DNA of 7,450 nt from an uncultured Archangium sp. (GCA_946479335.1 CAMLFP010000279.1:1-7450); one strand, 5' to 3'. Shown: positions 1 through 6,954, counted from the stretch's first letter. The notes: generated from the letters alone by a model not told the origin. Made by a program: numbers and translations.

Positions 1-79
1 GATTTCTCGCGAAATGAGAACCGTCAAGGGCGAGGGAAAACGCGGCACAACTTTCACAGAACTTTGACGATCACCCGTC

Positions 80-104
80 GCGTGCAGCCGTATAGCCTGC
101 ACGC
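80..104 (+). promoter_or_regulatory. Perfect 8-bp dyad just upstream of the operon's first gene (operator or terminator-like hairpin)
   Basis: GCGTGCAG (80-87) and CTGCACGC (97-104) are perfect inverted repeats around a 9-nt centre, and TCTTTT follows at 105-110. The start codon of the barrel gene lies only 8 nt beyond the right arm. The centre contains TATAGC (91-96), which could be a -10 element. The best -35 candidate, TTGACG at 64-69, is 21 nt away, which is too far for a normal sigma-70 promoter. Two readings fit: an operator overlapping a promoter that makes a nearly leaderless mRNA, or an intrinsic terminator or attenuator hairpin. The dyad is directly visible; its role is inferred. 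Confidence 0.45.
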
Positions 105-112
105 TCTTTTCG

Positions 113-2347
113 ATGCGCCGGCTTGCCTTTGCAGTGACCTTGTTTTCCGCCGCCTACGCGGCCGGTGCCATTTACGAAAACACCCTCGAGGTCGACGACG
201 AAGACGACCTCTTCGAGCTGCAGCAGAACGGCGACATCTCCGACGACACGGCCGACACGCTGCTCGAGCTGATCCGCGAGGGCGTCGACCTCAACTCGGC
301 CGACCGCGACAAGCTCTACGACCTGCCGGGCCTCAGCTACGCCGACGTCGACGCCATCATCGAGTACCGCACCGCGAAGGGCCGCATCGACGACCCCACG
401 GAGCTGGTCTCCGCGGGCGCCATCACCTCCGAGCAGCTGGTGCAGATCTCGCCCTTCATCCGCCTCGACGCGGCGAAGCCGGTGCTGCCCATCTCCGGGC
501 GCGTGCGGTTGCAGACGCGCATCACCACCACCGACAACGAGCCGCCGCCGGTGCTGCTCAACGGGCGCCTCAAGGTGCCCTACGACCTGTCGGCCGGCTT
601 CCAGATGTTCACCACGCGGCGCCGCACCAACCGCCCCGTCTACGACCCGGTGAACGACGCGCTCTCGGTGACCGACTTCAAGTACACGCCGCAGTTGCCG
701 CGCTTCTTCGTGATGTGGAGCCCCGGCAAGGCCAAGCTGGTCGCCGGCACCTTCACCATCGGCTTCGCGGAGCGCCTGACGCTCGACACCACCAAGCGCG
801 TCACGCCGCGCGGCATCTACCTCATCGACGACTACCGCCGCCCGTCGAAGCTCTCCAGCACCTGCCGCATCACCAACCCCGACCCCGACTCCGACCCGGG
901 CGAGGCGTGCGCGGCGACCGACGGCAAGAACCTCTACGTGACGCCCGACTACACGTACCGCGAGGTGTTCCGCGGCGTGGCCGGGCAGATCGAAGACCTC
1001 GAGGTCGGCACGCACAGCAGCTTCTCGCTGTACGGCTTCGCGTCGTACCAGAACCGCTCCATCTACCAGTACCAGCTCTACGACGCGCGGTACTGCGCCG
1101 ACCCCACCGACGACAACAATGCCGACTGCACCGCGCCGCCGGTCTACGTGAACGGCGGGCCGGCGACGCTCAAGTTCTCGACGCTCAACAACGTCTTCGA
1201 CGAGCTCTCGGGCGGCGGTCACGTCACCTTCAAGCCGATGTCGCGCCTGGAGTTCGGCGTCACCGGCTGGGGCGCGCTCCCCATCTTCTCGCAGCTGCCG
1301 ATGCAGTTGAGTTTCCAGGAATACTCGCGCTACCCGGCGGGCGGCGCCTTCGGCGCGGTGGGCGCCAACGGGCACTTCGCGGCGGCGGGCTTCAACTTCT
1401 ACCTCGAGGCCTCGCGCACCTTCGACCATCGCCCGTGGCGCGTGAGCTCGCCCAACGCGGTGGGCGGCGGCTTCGGCATCGAGCAGCGCACCACCTTCAG
1501 CCCCAAGGGCCACGAGCTGGAGCTCTCGCTGCGCTACTACGACGCCGACTTCGGCACGCCCTTCTCGCGCCCCATCTCCGGGCCTGATCAGATCGACGGC
1601 TTGCGCGCGCGCAACGAGGCGGGCGCCCGCTTCAGGTGGATGGGTCATCTCAGCCGCGACTTCGAGGCCCGCGTGCGCGCCGACTTCTGGGTCAACCCCT
1701 ACGCCGAGGAGTCGTCGCCCGGCGTGGTTTCGTCGCCGGCGGGCATCCCCAACATCTACGCGCTGGCGCGCCTCGACTTCGTGGGCTGGAGCTTCTTCCA
1801 GCCGGCGGTGTGGGTCGACGTCCGCAACCGCAACCTGCTCAGCAACAACGTGCGCGGCGGGTGCTCGTCGGGCGGCACCGACGCGTCGAGCTCCGGAGAC
1901 AGCAGCAGCCTGCAGATCGACCCCATCACCGGCAACCCGGTGGTGTGCGCGGGCGACTTCTACCGCGTGGCGGTGCAGCTCTACTTCGCGCCCTTCAAGA
2001 AGTACCTGCAGGCGACGCTCAAGGGCTACTACACGTGGCGCGACGACCCGAAGTACACCGACCGCTTCCGGCAAGACCTCCAGGCCTGGGTCGACCTGAA
2101 GAGCATGCCGACCGACTTCCTGCAGCTCCGCCTCCGGTCGCGCTACCTGAACCAGGCGTACGACAACAACCTGTACCTCGAGCAGAGCGTGTGGAGCTTC
2201 TTCGAGGCCGCGTGGCTCTTCACCAAGGGCGCGCGGGTGGCGCTCCGCTACGACCTCTACGTGTGGCTCGACAAGCGCGACTCCACCGCGAACCGCGTGC
2301 CCAACCCCGAGCATCGCTTCCAGCTCGACTTCCGCTACTCCTTCTAG
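113..2347 (+). CDS. Outer-membrane beta-barrel protein with N-terminal ComEA-like helix-hairpin-helix domain
   Basis: This 744-residue protein begins with a Sec signal peptide (arginines at 2-3, hydrophobic stretch to about 17, likely cleavage after AGA at 17-19). An acidic segment follows at 24-55. Residues about 58-117 then match the ComEA-type HhH domain: DLNSAD at 59-64, hairpin LPGLS at 71-75, IIEYR at 82-86, and a second hairpin near AGAIT (101-105) ending in ISPFI. ComEA-type HhH domains bind DNA without sequence specificity. From about 125 to the end the sequence shows alternating amphipathic strands rich in Tyr, Phe and Arg, and it ends RFQLDFRYSF; a terminal Phe is the usual signal for outer-membrane barrel insertion. 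Six cysteines form three close pairs (251/266, 328/339, 584/612) in probable surface loops. No start codon other than ATG 113 exists between it and the in-frame stop at 65-67, and no Shine-Dalgarno sequence is visible. It is first in the four-gene operon. The fold assignment is confident; the DNA-handling role is inferred from the HhH domain and neighbouring nucleases. A general porin with an HhH plug-like domain is the alternative. Confidence 0.88.
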   Translation: MRRLAFAVTLFSAAYAAGAIYENTLEVDDEDDLFELQQNGDISDDTADTLLELIREGVDLNSADRDKLYDLPGLSYADVDAIIEYRTAKGRIDDPTELVSAGAITSEQLVQISPFIRLDAAKPVLPISGRVRLQTRITTTDNEPPPVLLNGRLKVPYDLSAGFQMFTTRRRTNRPVYDPVNDALSVTDFKYTPQLPRFFVMWSPGKAKLVAGTFTIGFAERLTLDTTKRVTPRGIYLIDDYRRPSKLSSTCRITNPDPDSDPGEACAATDGKNLYVTPDYTYREVFRGVAGQIEDLEVGTHSSFSLYGFASYQNRSIYQYQLYDARYCADPTDDNNADCTAPPVYVNGGPATLKFSTLNNVFDELSGGGHVTFKPMSRLEFGVTGWGALPIFSQLPMQLSFQEYSRYPAGGAFGAVGANGHFAAAGFNFYLEASRTFDHRPWRVSSPNAVGGGFGIEQRTTFSPKGHELELSLRYYDADFGTPFSRPISGPDQIDGLRARNEAGARFRWMGHLSRDFEARVRADFWVNPYAEESSPGVVSSPAGIPNIYALARLDFVGWSFFQPAVWVDVRNRNLLSNNVRGGCSSGGTDASSSGDSSSLQIDPITGNPVVCAGDFYRVAVQLYFAPFKKYLQATLKGYYTWRDDPKYTDRFRQDLQAWVDLKSMPTDFLQLRLRSRYLNQAYDNNLYLEQSVWSFFEAAWLFTKGARVALRYDLYVWLDKRDSTANRVPNPEHRFQLDFRYSF

Positions 2348-2351
2348 AGGA
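2346..2351 (+). promoter_or_regulatory. Shine-Dalgarno for the first nuclease lipoprotein
   Basis: AGAGGA overlaps the TAG stop codon of the barrel gene and lies 8 nt before ATG 2360. This supports that start and ties translation of the two genes together. Confidence 0.75.
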
Positions 2352-2359
2352 ACGCTCCG

Positions 2360-3490
2360 ATGAGGCTCTCCCGACAGCTCTTCGCCCTCATGCTCGCGGC
2401 GCTCACCGCGTGCGGCACCACCAAGGAGACCCGGCGCTTCTCGCGCGAGGAGACCTCGCAGGCGCTCAAGAAGCTCGAGGTGGTCTCGCTCGAGCTGGGC
2501 GAGTTCCCCTTCGCGGGGCCGTCGGCGGTGCTCGACGGCGACACCATCAAGGTCAAGGGGCTCAACGCGTCGATGCGCTTGCTGGGCATGGACACCGAGG
2601 AGACCTTCGAGCACTTCCCCAAAGACCGGCAGCTCTACGAGTCGGTGAGCTGGGAGGAGTACCTCAAGCAGAAGCGCGGTCACTCGCCGCGCCCGGTGAA
2701 GACGGCGACGCCCGAGGGCGACGACGCGTGGCACTGGGGTCAGAACTTCTTCGCCGACGTCACCACGGTGCGCATCGAGCGCGACCACCCCGGAGAGATC
2801 CGCGACTTCTACGGCCGCTACCTCGCGTACGTGTTCGCGAAGAAGAACGGCGAGTGGGTGAACTACAACCTCGAGGTGGTCCGCGCGGGCCACAGCCCGT
2901 ACTACATGAAGTACGGCCGGAGCCGCCGCTTCCACCGCGAGTTCATCGAGGCGGAGAAGGAAGCGCGCGAGGCCAAGCGCGGCATCTGGGACGACTCCGG
3001 CAAGGTGCAGCACTACCCCGACTACCCGGAGCGCCTGAAGTGGTGGGCCGAGCGCGAGGCCATCATCACCCGCTTCGAGCGCGACGCTGATCAATCACCC
3101 GATGATCACATCGCCCTCACCCGGTGGGACGCGATGCGCAAGCTGGAGTCGATGGTGGGCCACGAGGTCTACGTGCTGGGCGCCGTCGCCGACGTGCTGC
3201 AGCGCGAGAACGGCCCCGCGGTGGTGAAGCTGGCGCGCAGCCGCACCTCCAACTTCGACATCGTCTTCTGGGACCGCGACGTGCTGCTCGCCACCGGCGT
3301 GCAATTCAAGAAGGGCGAGTACGTGCAGGTGCGCGGCACGGTGCAGAAATATCGCAACGCCCGCGGCGCAGATTCGCTGCAGATACAGGTATCTTTGCCC
3401 GGCCAGGTGCTCGCGCCCAGCGAGCAGCTCGAGCAGATGCTGTCGACTGACTCCAAGGCCGGGGGTTTCGACAAGGAAGACGGTGATTGA
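2360..3490 (+). CDS. SNase-like (thermonuclease) lipoprotein with C-terminal OB-fold-like domain
   Basis: The 376-residue product has a lipoprotein signal peptide with lipobox LTAC, giving lipidated Cys18; Gly at +2 is compatible with outer-membrane sorting. The SNase domain spans about 55-211. Against staphylococcal nuclease, Asp21 corresponds to D61 (in DGDT), Arg35 to R73, Asp40 to D78, Thr41 to T79, Glu43 to E81 and Arg87 to R153 (YGR). The calcium-site and catalytic residues are therefore kept, so an active Ca-dependent phosphodiesterase acting on DNA or RNA is expected. Two oddities are visible. The usual Pro42 is Glu80. The stretch from E81 to R153 is 72 residues against 44 in the S. 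aureus enzyme, which implies a charged insertion around 82-125. Residues about 260-350 form a beta-rich domain (GHEVYVLGAV, VFWDRDVLL, YVQVRGTVQ) that resembles a nucleic-acid-binding OB-fold. The gene lies 12 nt after the barrel gene and runs into the LTD lipoprotein gene. The nuclease family is confident; the OB-fold call is moderate. Confidence 0.9.
   Translation: MRLSRQLFALMLAALTACGTTKETRRFSREETSQALKKLEVVSLELGEFPFAGPSAVLDGDTIKVKGLNASMRLLGMDTEETFEHFPKDRQLYESVSWEEYLKQKRGHSPRPVKTATPEGDDAWHWGQNFFADVTTVRIERDHPGEIRDFYGRYLAYVFAKKNGEWVNYNLEVVRAGHSPYYMKYGRSRRFHREFIEAEKEAREAKRGIWDDSGKVQHYPDYPERLKWWAEREAIITRFERDADQSPDDHIALTRWDAMRKLESMVGHEVYVLGAVADVLQRENGPAVVKLARSRTSNFDIVFWDRDVLLATGVQFKKGEYVQVRGTVQKYRNARGADSLQIQVSLPGQVLAPSEQLEQMLSTDSKAGGFDKEDGD
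3473..3479 (+). promoter_or_regulatory. Shine-Dalgarno that bears on the start of the LTD lipoprotein
   Basis: AAGGAAG lies inside the end of the upstream nuclease gene. Its AAGGA core is 9 nt from TTG 3487, a normal spacing, but 15 nt from ATG 3493, which is long. The sequence therefore slightly favours the rare TTG start, although ATG is normally the stronger codon. Confidence 0.5.
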
Positions 3491-6303
3491 AAATGAAGCG
3501 CGTTCTCGCAGGGTGTACCGCCCTCCTGGTTCTCTTCCTGAGCGGCTGCGGTGACGGCGGCTCGACGCAGGCCTGCGCCTCGCTCAAGGCCGGCGACCTC
3601 GTCATCACCGAGGCCATGGTCGACCCGGCCGGCACCGACACCGGCAACGAGTGGTTCGAGGTGTACAACACCACCGGCGCCGCCATCGACTTGAAGGGCC
3701 TGACGCTCTTCGCGTCGGCGGCCGACGGCACCAGCGCCAAGACCCACGTGGTGCGCGCCGGCACCGCGCAGCCCGGCGGCTACTTCACCTTCGGCGACGT
3801 GCGCTCCGGCGCCAACCCGACGTGGGTCGGCTACTCGTACAACAACTCGCTGGGCGCGCTGCCCAACGCCAACGGCGCGGTGGGCCTCAAGTGCGGCACC
3901 ACCGAGCTCGCGAAGTTCACCTGGCTCGCGGCCGCCGCGTCAGGGCACTCGCTGCAGCTCGACGCCACGGTGAACCCGTCGCCGGAGCGCGCCGCCGTCG
4001 CCGCCAACTACTGCCCCGCGCCCGAGTCGCTCTCACCGTACTCCGGCACCAACTACGGCACGCCGGGCGGTGAGAACGCCATCTGCGAGTCGGTCATCGT
4101 CTCCGGCGACGGCAAGTGCGTGGAGGGCGGCGTGGAGCGCGACGTGGTGTACCCGGTGGCCGGCGACCTGGTCATCACCGAGGTGATGAACCACCCGTCG
4201 AACGGCGCCGCCAACGAGTGGCTCGAGCTGAACGCGCGCAACAGCTTCGACTTGAACGGCCTGACGATCTCCAACACCAGCGGCTCCTCGAAGACCATCA
4301 CCGGCGGCGCGTGCCTCCCGGTGAACGCCGGCGACTACGTGGTGCTGGCCTCGAACGCCGACGCGGGCGCGGCCATCGGCCTGCCCACGCCCCTCTTCGT
4401 CTACGGCACCCTCTCGCTGGCTGACACCGGCGCGCAGTCGCTGACCGTCGCGCTGCCCGACGGCGGCGTGGTCGACGTCGCCAACTACAACGTGCCCAAC
4501 GCGGCCACCGGGCGCTCGCAGCAGCTCGACCCCGGCAGCTCCGACAGCGTCAGCAACGACGACGCGTCGCACTTCTGCTCGGGCCAGACGCAGTGGGCCG
4601 GCGGTGACTACGGCACGCCCGGCGCCGCCAACGAGGCATGCCCGGTGGTGCTGCCATCCGACTCCTGCCTCGACAACGGCGTCGCGCGGCCCATCAACTT
4701 CCCCGCGCCGGGCACGGTGGTGATGACCGAGGTGATGGGCGCGCCGACCTCCAACGCCGACGACGAGTGGGTGGAGCTGCTGGGCACCGCCGACTTCGAC
4801 TTGAACGGCCTGACGTTGACCGGCACCAGCGGCACCGCGCGCACCGTCATCAGCGACACCTGCCTGCCCGTCGCGGCCGGCAGCTACGCGGTGTTGAGCA
4901 AGGTGGCGACCCCGAGCTCGAACCTGCCCTTCGTCAACTACGCGTACGGCACGCTGGCCATCACCAACACCAGCGCGGGCTCGCTGACGCTGACCCTGCC
5001 CGACGGCGGGCTCGTCGACGCCATCAACTTCGCCAAGCCGCTCTCCGGCAAGTCGTGGAGCCTCGACTCCGCGCTCCTCGACACCGTCAGCAACGACGAC
5101 CCCGTCAGCTTCTGCGGCGCGCAGACGCAGTGGAGCGGCGGCGACTACGGCACGCCCGGCGCCGCCAACCCGGCGTGCCCCGTCGCGCCCGACCCGACGA
5201 AGTGCTTCGACGAGAGCCTCGACGCGGGCCGCCCCATCGTGGAGCCGGCCGACGGCGACCTGGTCATCACCGAGTGGCTGACCTCGCCGTCCACCCCGCA
5301 GGCCGACCGCGAGTACGTCGAGGCGCTGGCGAAGAGCGACTTCGACCTGAACGCGGTGACCCTGGTGGTGCGCGGCTCCAGCACCGGCCGGCTGCCGCTG
5401 GCGTCGACCACCTGCGTGCCCGTCACCTCCGGCCAGTACCTCGTCTTCGCGCGCAACGCCGACCCGCTGGCCAACGGCGGGCTGCCTCCGCTGGCGGGCG
5501 CGCTGCCCACCACCAGCCTCACCGCCACCGTGGGCCTCGACCTGGTGCGCGCTGACGGCGGCGTCATCGACACCGTCACCGTCAACGGCGAGACCTCCAA
5601 GCGCTCGGTGCAGGTCAGCCTCGGCTCCGAGACGGCGGCCGAGAATGACGACCTCTCGCTGCGCTGCACCGCGACGCTGCAGTGGAACCCCGACGCCGGC
5701 AGTGACTTCGGCAGCCCGGGGTACGCCAACGAGCCCTGCCCGCGCGCCGGCGCCTGCTACGACGTCTCGCTGCCCGGCTACCGCGACACCGTGCCGCCGC
5801 CCGACGGCGACGTGGTGCTGACGGAGTGGATGAGCGCCCCCGCGACGCCGCCCGGCACCGCCGGCGAGTACTTCGAGGTGTGGGCGAAGAGCGCCTTCGA
5901 CCTCAATGGCCTCTCGTTCGCCATCACCAACACCTCGACGTTGAACTTCCCCTTCACCTCGGGCGCGTACTGCGCGCCGGTCGCGGCGAACACGTACCTG
6001 GTGGTGGAGCGCAACGGCGACGCGACGCTCAACGGCGGGCTGCCTCCGGCCGCGGGCACCTTCGGCAGCGCGTCGCTGCAGACCAGCACCACCATCGCCG
6101 TCTACGCCACCGACGCCGGCCTGCTGGACGCCATCACCATCGCCGGGGAGACGCAGGGGGCCTCGCGGCAGGTGAAGCCCGACGCGCTCAACCCCTTCGA
6201 CAACGACGACGCCGGCGCGCGCTGCGTGACGCCCGCGGGCAACACCTACGGCCCCACGGCCAACCTCGGTACGCCCGGCGCGGCGAACGTGGCGTGCCCG
6301 TGA
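3487..6303 (+). CDS. Large lipoprotein with five tandem lamin-tail domains
   Basis: The 938-residue product has a signal peptide with lipobox LSGC (lipid Cys21, Gly at +2). After it come five lamin-tail domains (LTD), recognised by G[DT][LV]V[ILM]TE, then EW or EY, then a DLNGLTL-like strand, and closing in NDD...C and a GTPGAAN...CP-type end. They start near residues 36, 225, 408, 588 and 772. Each module has four cysteines, and apart from signal-peptide Cys10 and the lipid cysteine there are no others, which suggests disulfide-stabilised exported domains. LTDs are Ig-like folds. In bacteria they occur in exported proteins, often with nucleases or other hydrolases, and are thought to bind or scaffold. 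No catalytic domain is visible. The start is TTG 3487 or ATG 3493; the two differ by two residues and both keep the signal peptide. TTG 3487 overlaps the upstream stop by 4 nt, and the stop codon overlaps the next gene by 4 nt. Its role as a surface scaffold or nucleic-acid-binding partner of the flanking nucleases is inferred. Confidence 0.88.
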   Translation: MKMKRVLAGCTALLVLFLSGCGDGGSTQACASLKAGDLVITEAMVDPAGTDTGNEWFEVYNTTGAAIDLKGLTLFASAADGTSAKTHVVRAGTAQPGGYFTFGDVRSGANPTWVGYSYNNSLGALPNANGAVGLKCGTTELAKFTWLAAAASGHSLQLDATVNPSPERAAVAANYCPAPESLSPYSGTNYGTPGGENAICESVIVSGDGKCVEGGVERDVVYPVAGDLVITEVMNHPSNGAANEWLELNARNSFDLNGLTISNTSGSSKTITGGACLPVNAGDYVVLASNADAGAAIGLPTPLFVYGTLSLADTGAQSLTVALPDGGVVDVANYNVPNAATGRSQQLDPGSSDSVSNDDASHFCSGQTQWAGGDYGTPGAANEACPVVLPSDSCLDNGVARPINFPAPGTVVMTEVMGAPTSNADDEWVELLGTADFDLNGLTLTGTSGTARTVISDTCLPVAAGSYAVLSKVATPSSNLPFVNYAYGTLAITNTSAGSLTLTLPDGGLVDAINFAKPLSGKSWSLDSALLDTVSNDDPVSFCGAQTQWSGGDYGTPGAANPACPVAPDPTKCFDESLDAGRPIVEPADGDLVITEWLTSPSTPQADREYVEALAKSDFDLNAVTLVVRGSSTGRLPLASTTCVPVTSGQYLVFARNADPLANGGLPPLAGALPTTSLTATVGLDLVRADGGVIDTVTVNGETSKRSVQVSLGSETAAENDDLSLRCTATLQWNPDAGSDFGSPGYANEPCPRAGACYDVSLPGYRDTVPPPDGDVVLTEWMSAPATPPGTAGEYFEVWAKSAFDLNGLSFAITNTSTLNFPFTSGAYCAPVAANTYLVVERNGDATLNGGLPPAAGTFGSASLQTSTTIAVYATDAGLLDAITIAGETQGASRQVKPDALNPFDNDDAGARCVTPAGNTYGPTANLGTPGAANVACP
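3592..6300 (+). repeat. Five-unit lamin-tail module array within the lipoprotein gene
   Basis: Units lie at about 3592-4086, 4159-4644, 4708-5181, 5248-5742 and 5800-6300. Cysteine positions are 30/136/176/200, 211/276/364/385, 394/459/543/564, 573/643/727/751 and 757/829/913/937. Units 2 and 3 share spacing (65, 84-88, 21), and units 4 and 5 share another (70-72, 84, 24). Unit 1 differs (106, 40, 24). Units 2 and 3 also share identical DNA blocks: 4245-4266 with 4794-4815, and 4606-4632 with 5143-5169. This points to stepwise duplication, with 2/3 and 4/5 as sister pairs. Confidence 0.85.
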
Positions 6304-6779
6304 AGTCGGTGTGGCCGGTGCTCCTGCTCGCGGGCCTGTGTGCCTGCGAGCCGGAGAGCAAGTGCGGCCCCTCCACCGGCACGGTGGTGAACGTCGTCGA
6401 CGGAGACACGGTCGACCTCGACGACGGCACGCGCCTGCGCCTGCTGCTGGTCGACGCGCCTGAAATCACCCTGGGCCACGACGACTGCTACGGCCACGAA
6501 GCGGCAGCGTTCACCGCGGCGCAGCTGCAGGGGCAGAAGGTGAAGCTCCGGTACGACGACGCGGAGTGCACCGACAAATACGGCCGCACGCTGGCGTACA
6601 TCACGGTGGGCACCGTCGACGTCAACGCGGAGCTGGTGAAGCGCGGGCTGGCCTGCCGCCTCTACATCCCCCCCGCGGGCGACGCGCGGCAAGACGAGTT
6701 CGAGACGTACGAGTCAGAAGCGCGCACCAACCGCACCGGCATGTGGGGCGCGTGCACGTCCATCCCCTGCAGTCAGTGA
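6300..6779 (+). CDS. Compact SNase-like (thermonuclease) lipoprotein
   Basis: The 159-residue product starts at GTG 6300, whose GTGA overlaps the stop of the LTD gene, so translation is probably coupled. GTG 6309 is a possible but less likely start. The signal peptide ends in lipobox LCAC (lipid Cys16, Glu at +2). The rest is a minimal SNase domain, residues about 24-150. D36 (in DGDT), R47, D52, E55 and R96 (DKYGR) match staphylococcal Asp21, Arg35, Asp40, Glu43 and Arg87; Thr41 is replaced by Ala53. E55 to R96 is 41 residues, close to the 44 of the S. aureus enzyme, so it lacks the insertion and extra domain of the operon's other nuclease. Six cysteines follow the lipid cysteine (22, 63, 90, 119, 152, 157), unlike cysteine-free S. 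aureus nuclease, and probably form disulfides. The expected activity is Ca-dependent cleavage of DNA or RNA at the envelope. It is the last gene of the operon; 16 nt separate it from the convergent small gene. Confidence 0.9.
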   Translation: MKSVWPVLLLAGLCACEPESKCGPSTGTVVNVVDGDTVDLDDGTRLRLLLVDAPEITLGHDDCYGHEAAAFTAAQLQGQKVKLRYDDAECTDKYGRTLAYITVGTVDVNAELVKRGLACRLYIPPAGDARQDEFETYESEARTNRTGMWGACTSIPCSQ

Positions 6780-6795
6780 CGGCGGCGCGGCGCCT

Positions 6796-6954
6796 TCAGA
6801 ACGCGGGCACCTTCACGAGGGAGTCGACGAGGGTGCGCGCCTGCGCCTCCGTGGCGCAGTGGTACTCCTGCAACTTCCCCCCGGGCCGCTCGACGCGGAC
6901 GACCCACACGCCGTTCTCCAACGAAACCTGCGGCACTGGCGCCTGAGTGGACAT
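6796..6954 (-). CDS. Small 52-residue protein of unknown function
   Basis: This short open frame runs from ATG at 6954 to TGA at 6796-6798. The protein begins MSTQAPVPQV and continues with a beta-like stretch (GVWVVRVERP), then GGKLQEYHCAT, then an amphipathic helix (EAQARTLVDSLVKV). It looks like a compact beta-beta-alpha cytosolic protein, with no signal peptide or membrane segment. Codon third positions are mostly G or C, like the neighbouring genes, and the residue composition is balanced, unlike the Arg/Ala-rich shadow frames around it. An in-frame ATG at 6975, directly after a stop codon, would add seven residues (MLGNRTR). Neither start has a strong Shine-Dalgarno; GGGAA is 10 nt before ATG 6954. 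It converges with the nuclease operon and lies downstream of the helicase gene on the same strand. I do not recognise the family. Confidence 0.6.
   Translation of the reverse strand: MSTQAPVPQVSLENGVWVVRVERPGGKLQEYHCATEAQARTLVDSLVKVPAF

Noticed and set aside
45..60. GGCAC...TTTCAC as a sigma-54 promoter.
   Set aside because: The required GC at -12 is absent at the correct 10-nt spacing from GG.
2..67. A short open plus-strand frame ending in TGA at 65-67, possibly the tail of an upstream gene terminated by the 80-104 hairpin.
   Set aside because: Many A/T third positions, unlike every real gene here, and no recognisable family in about 21 residues. The window edge prevents a test.
64..1587. 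A 507-codon plus-strand frame overlapping the barrel gene.
   Set aside because: Arg/His/Ala/Leu-rich low-complexity translation without domains; a frame shadow of the barrel gene, which has a signal peptide and HhH motifs.
71..3094. A 1007-codon open frame on the minus strand opposite the barrel and first nuclease genes.
   Set aside because: Composition is extreme (Arg, Ala, Val, Glu, His), with no recognisable domain, and it spans two well-supported plus-strand genes. Long antisense frames are expected in DNA with such strong G/C third positions.
5145..5729. Minus-strand frames opposite the LTD array (also 4053-4301, 4608-4859) whose translations end in similar GVP-type sequences.
   Set aside because: The similarity is the mirror of the repeated GTPGAAN-type coding sequence on the plus strand, not an independent gene family.
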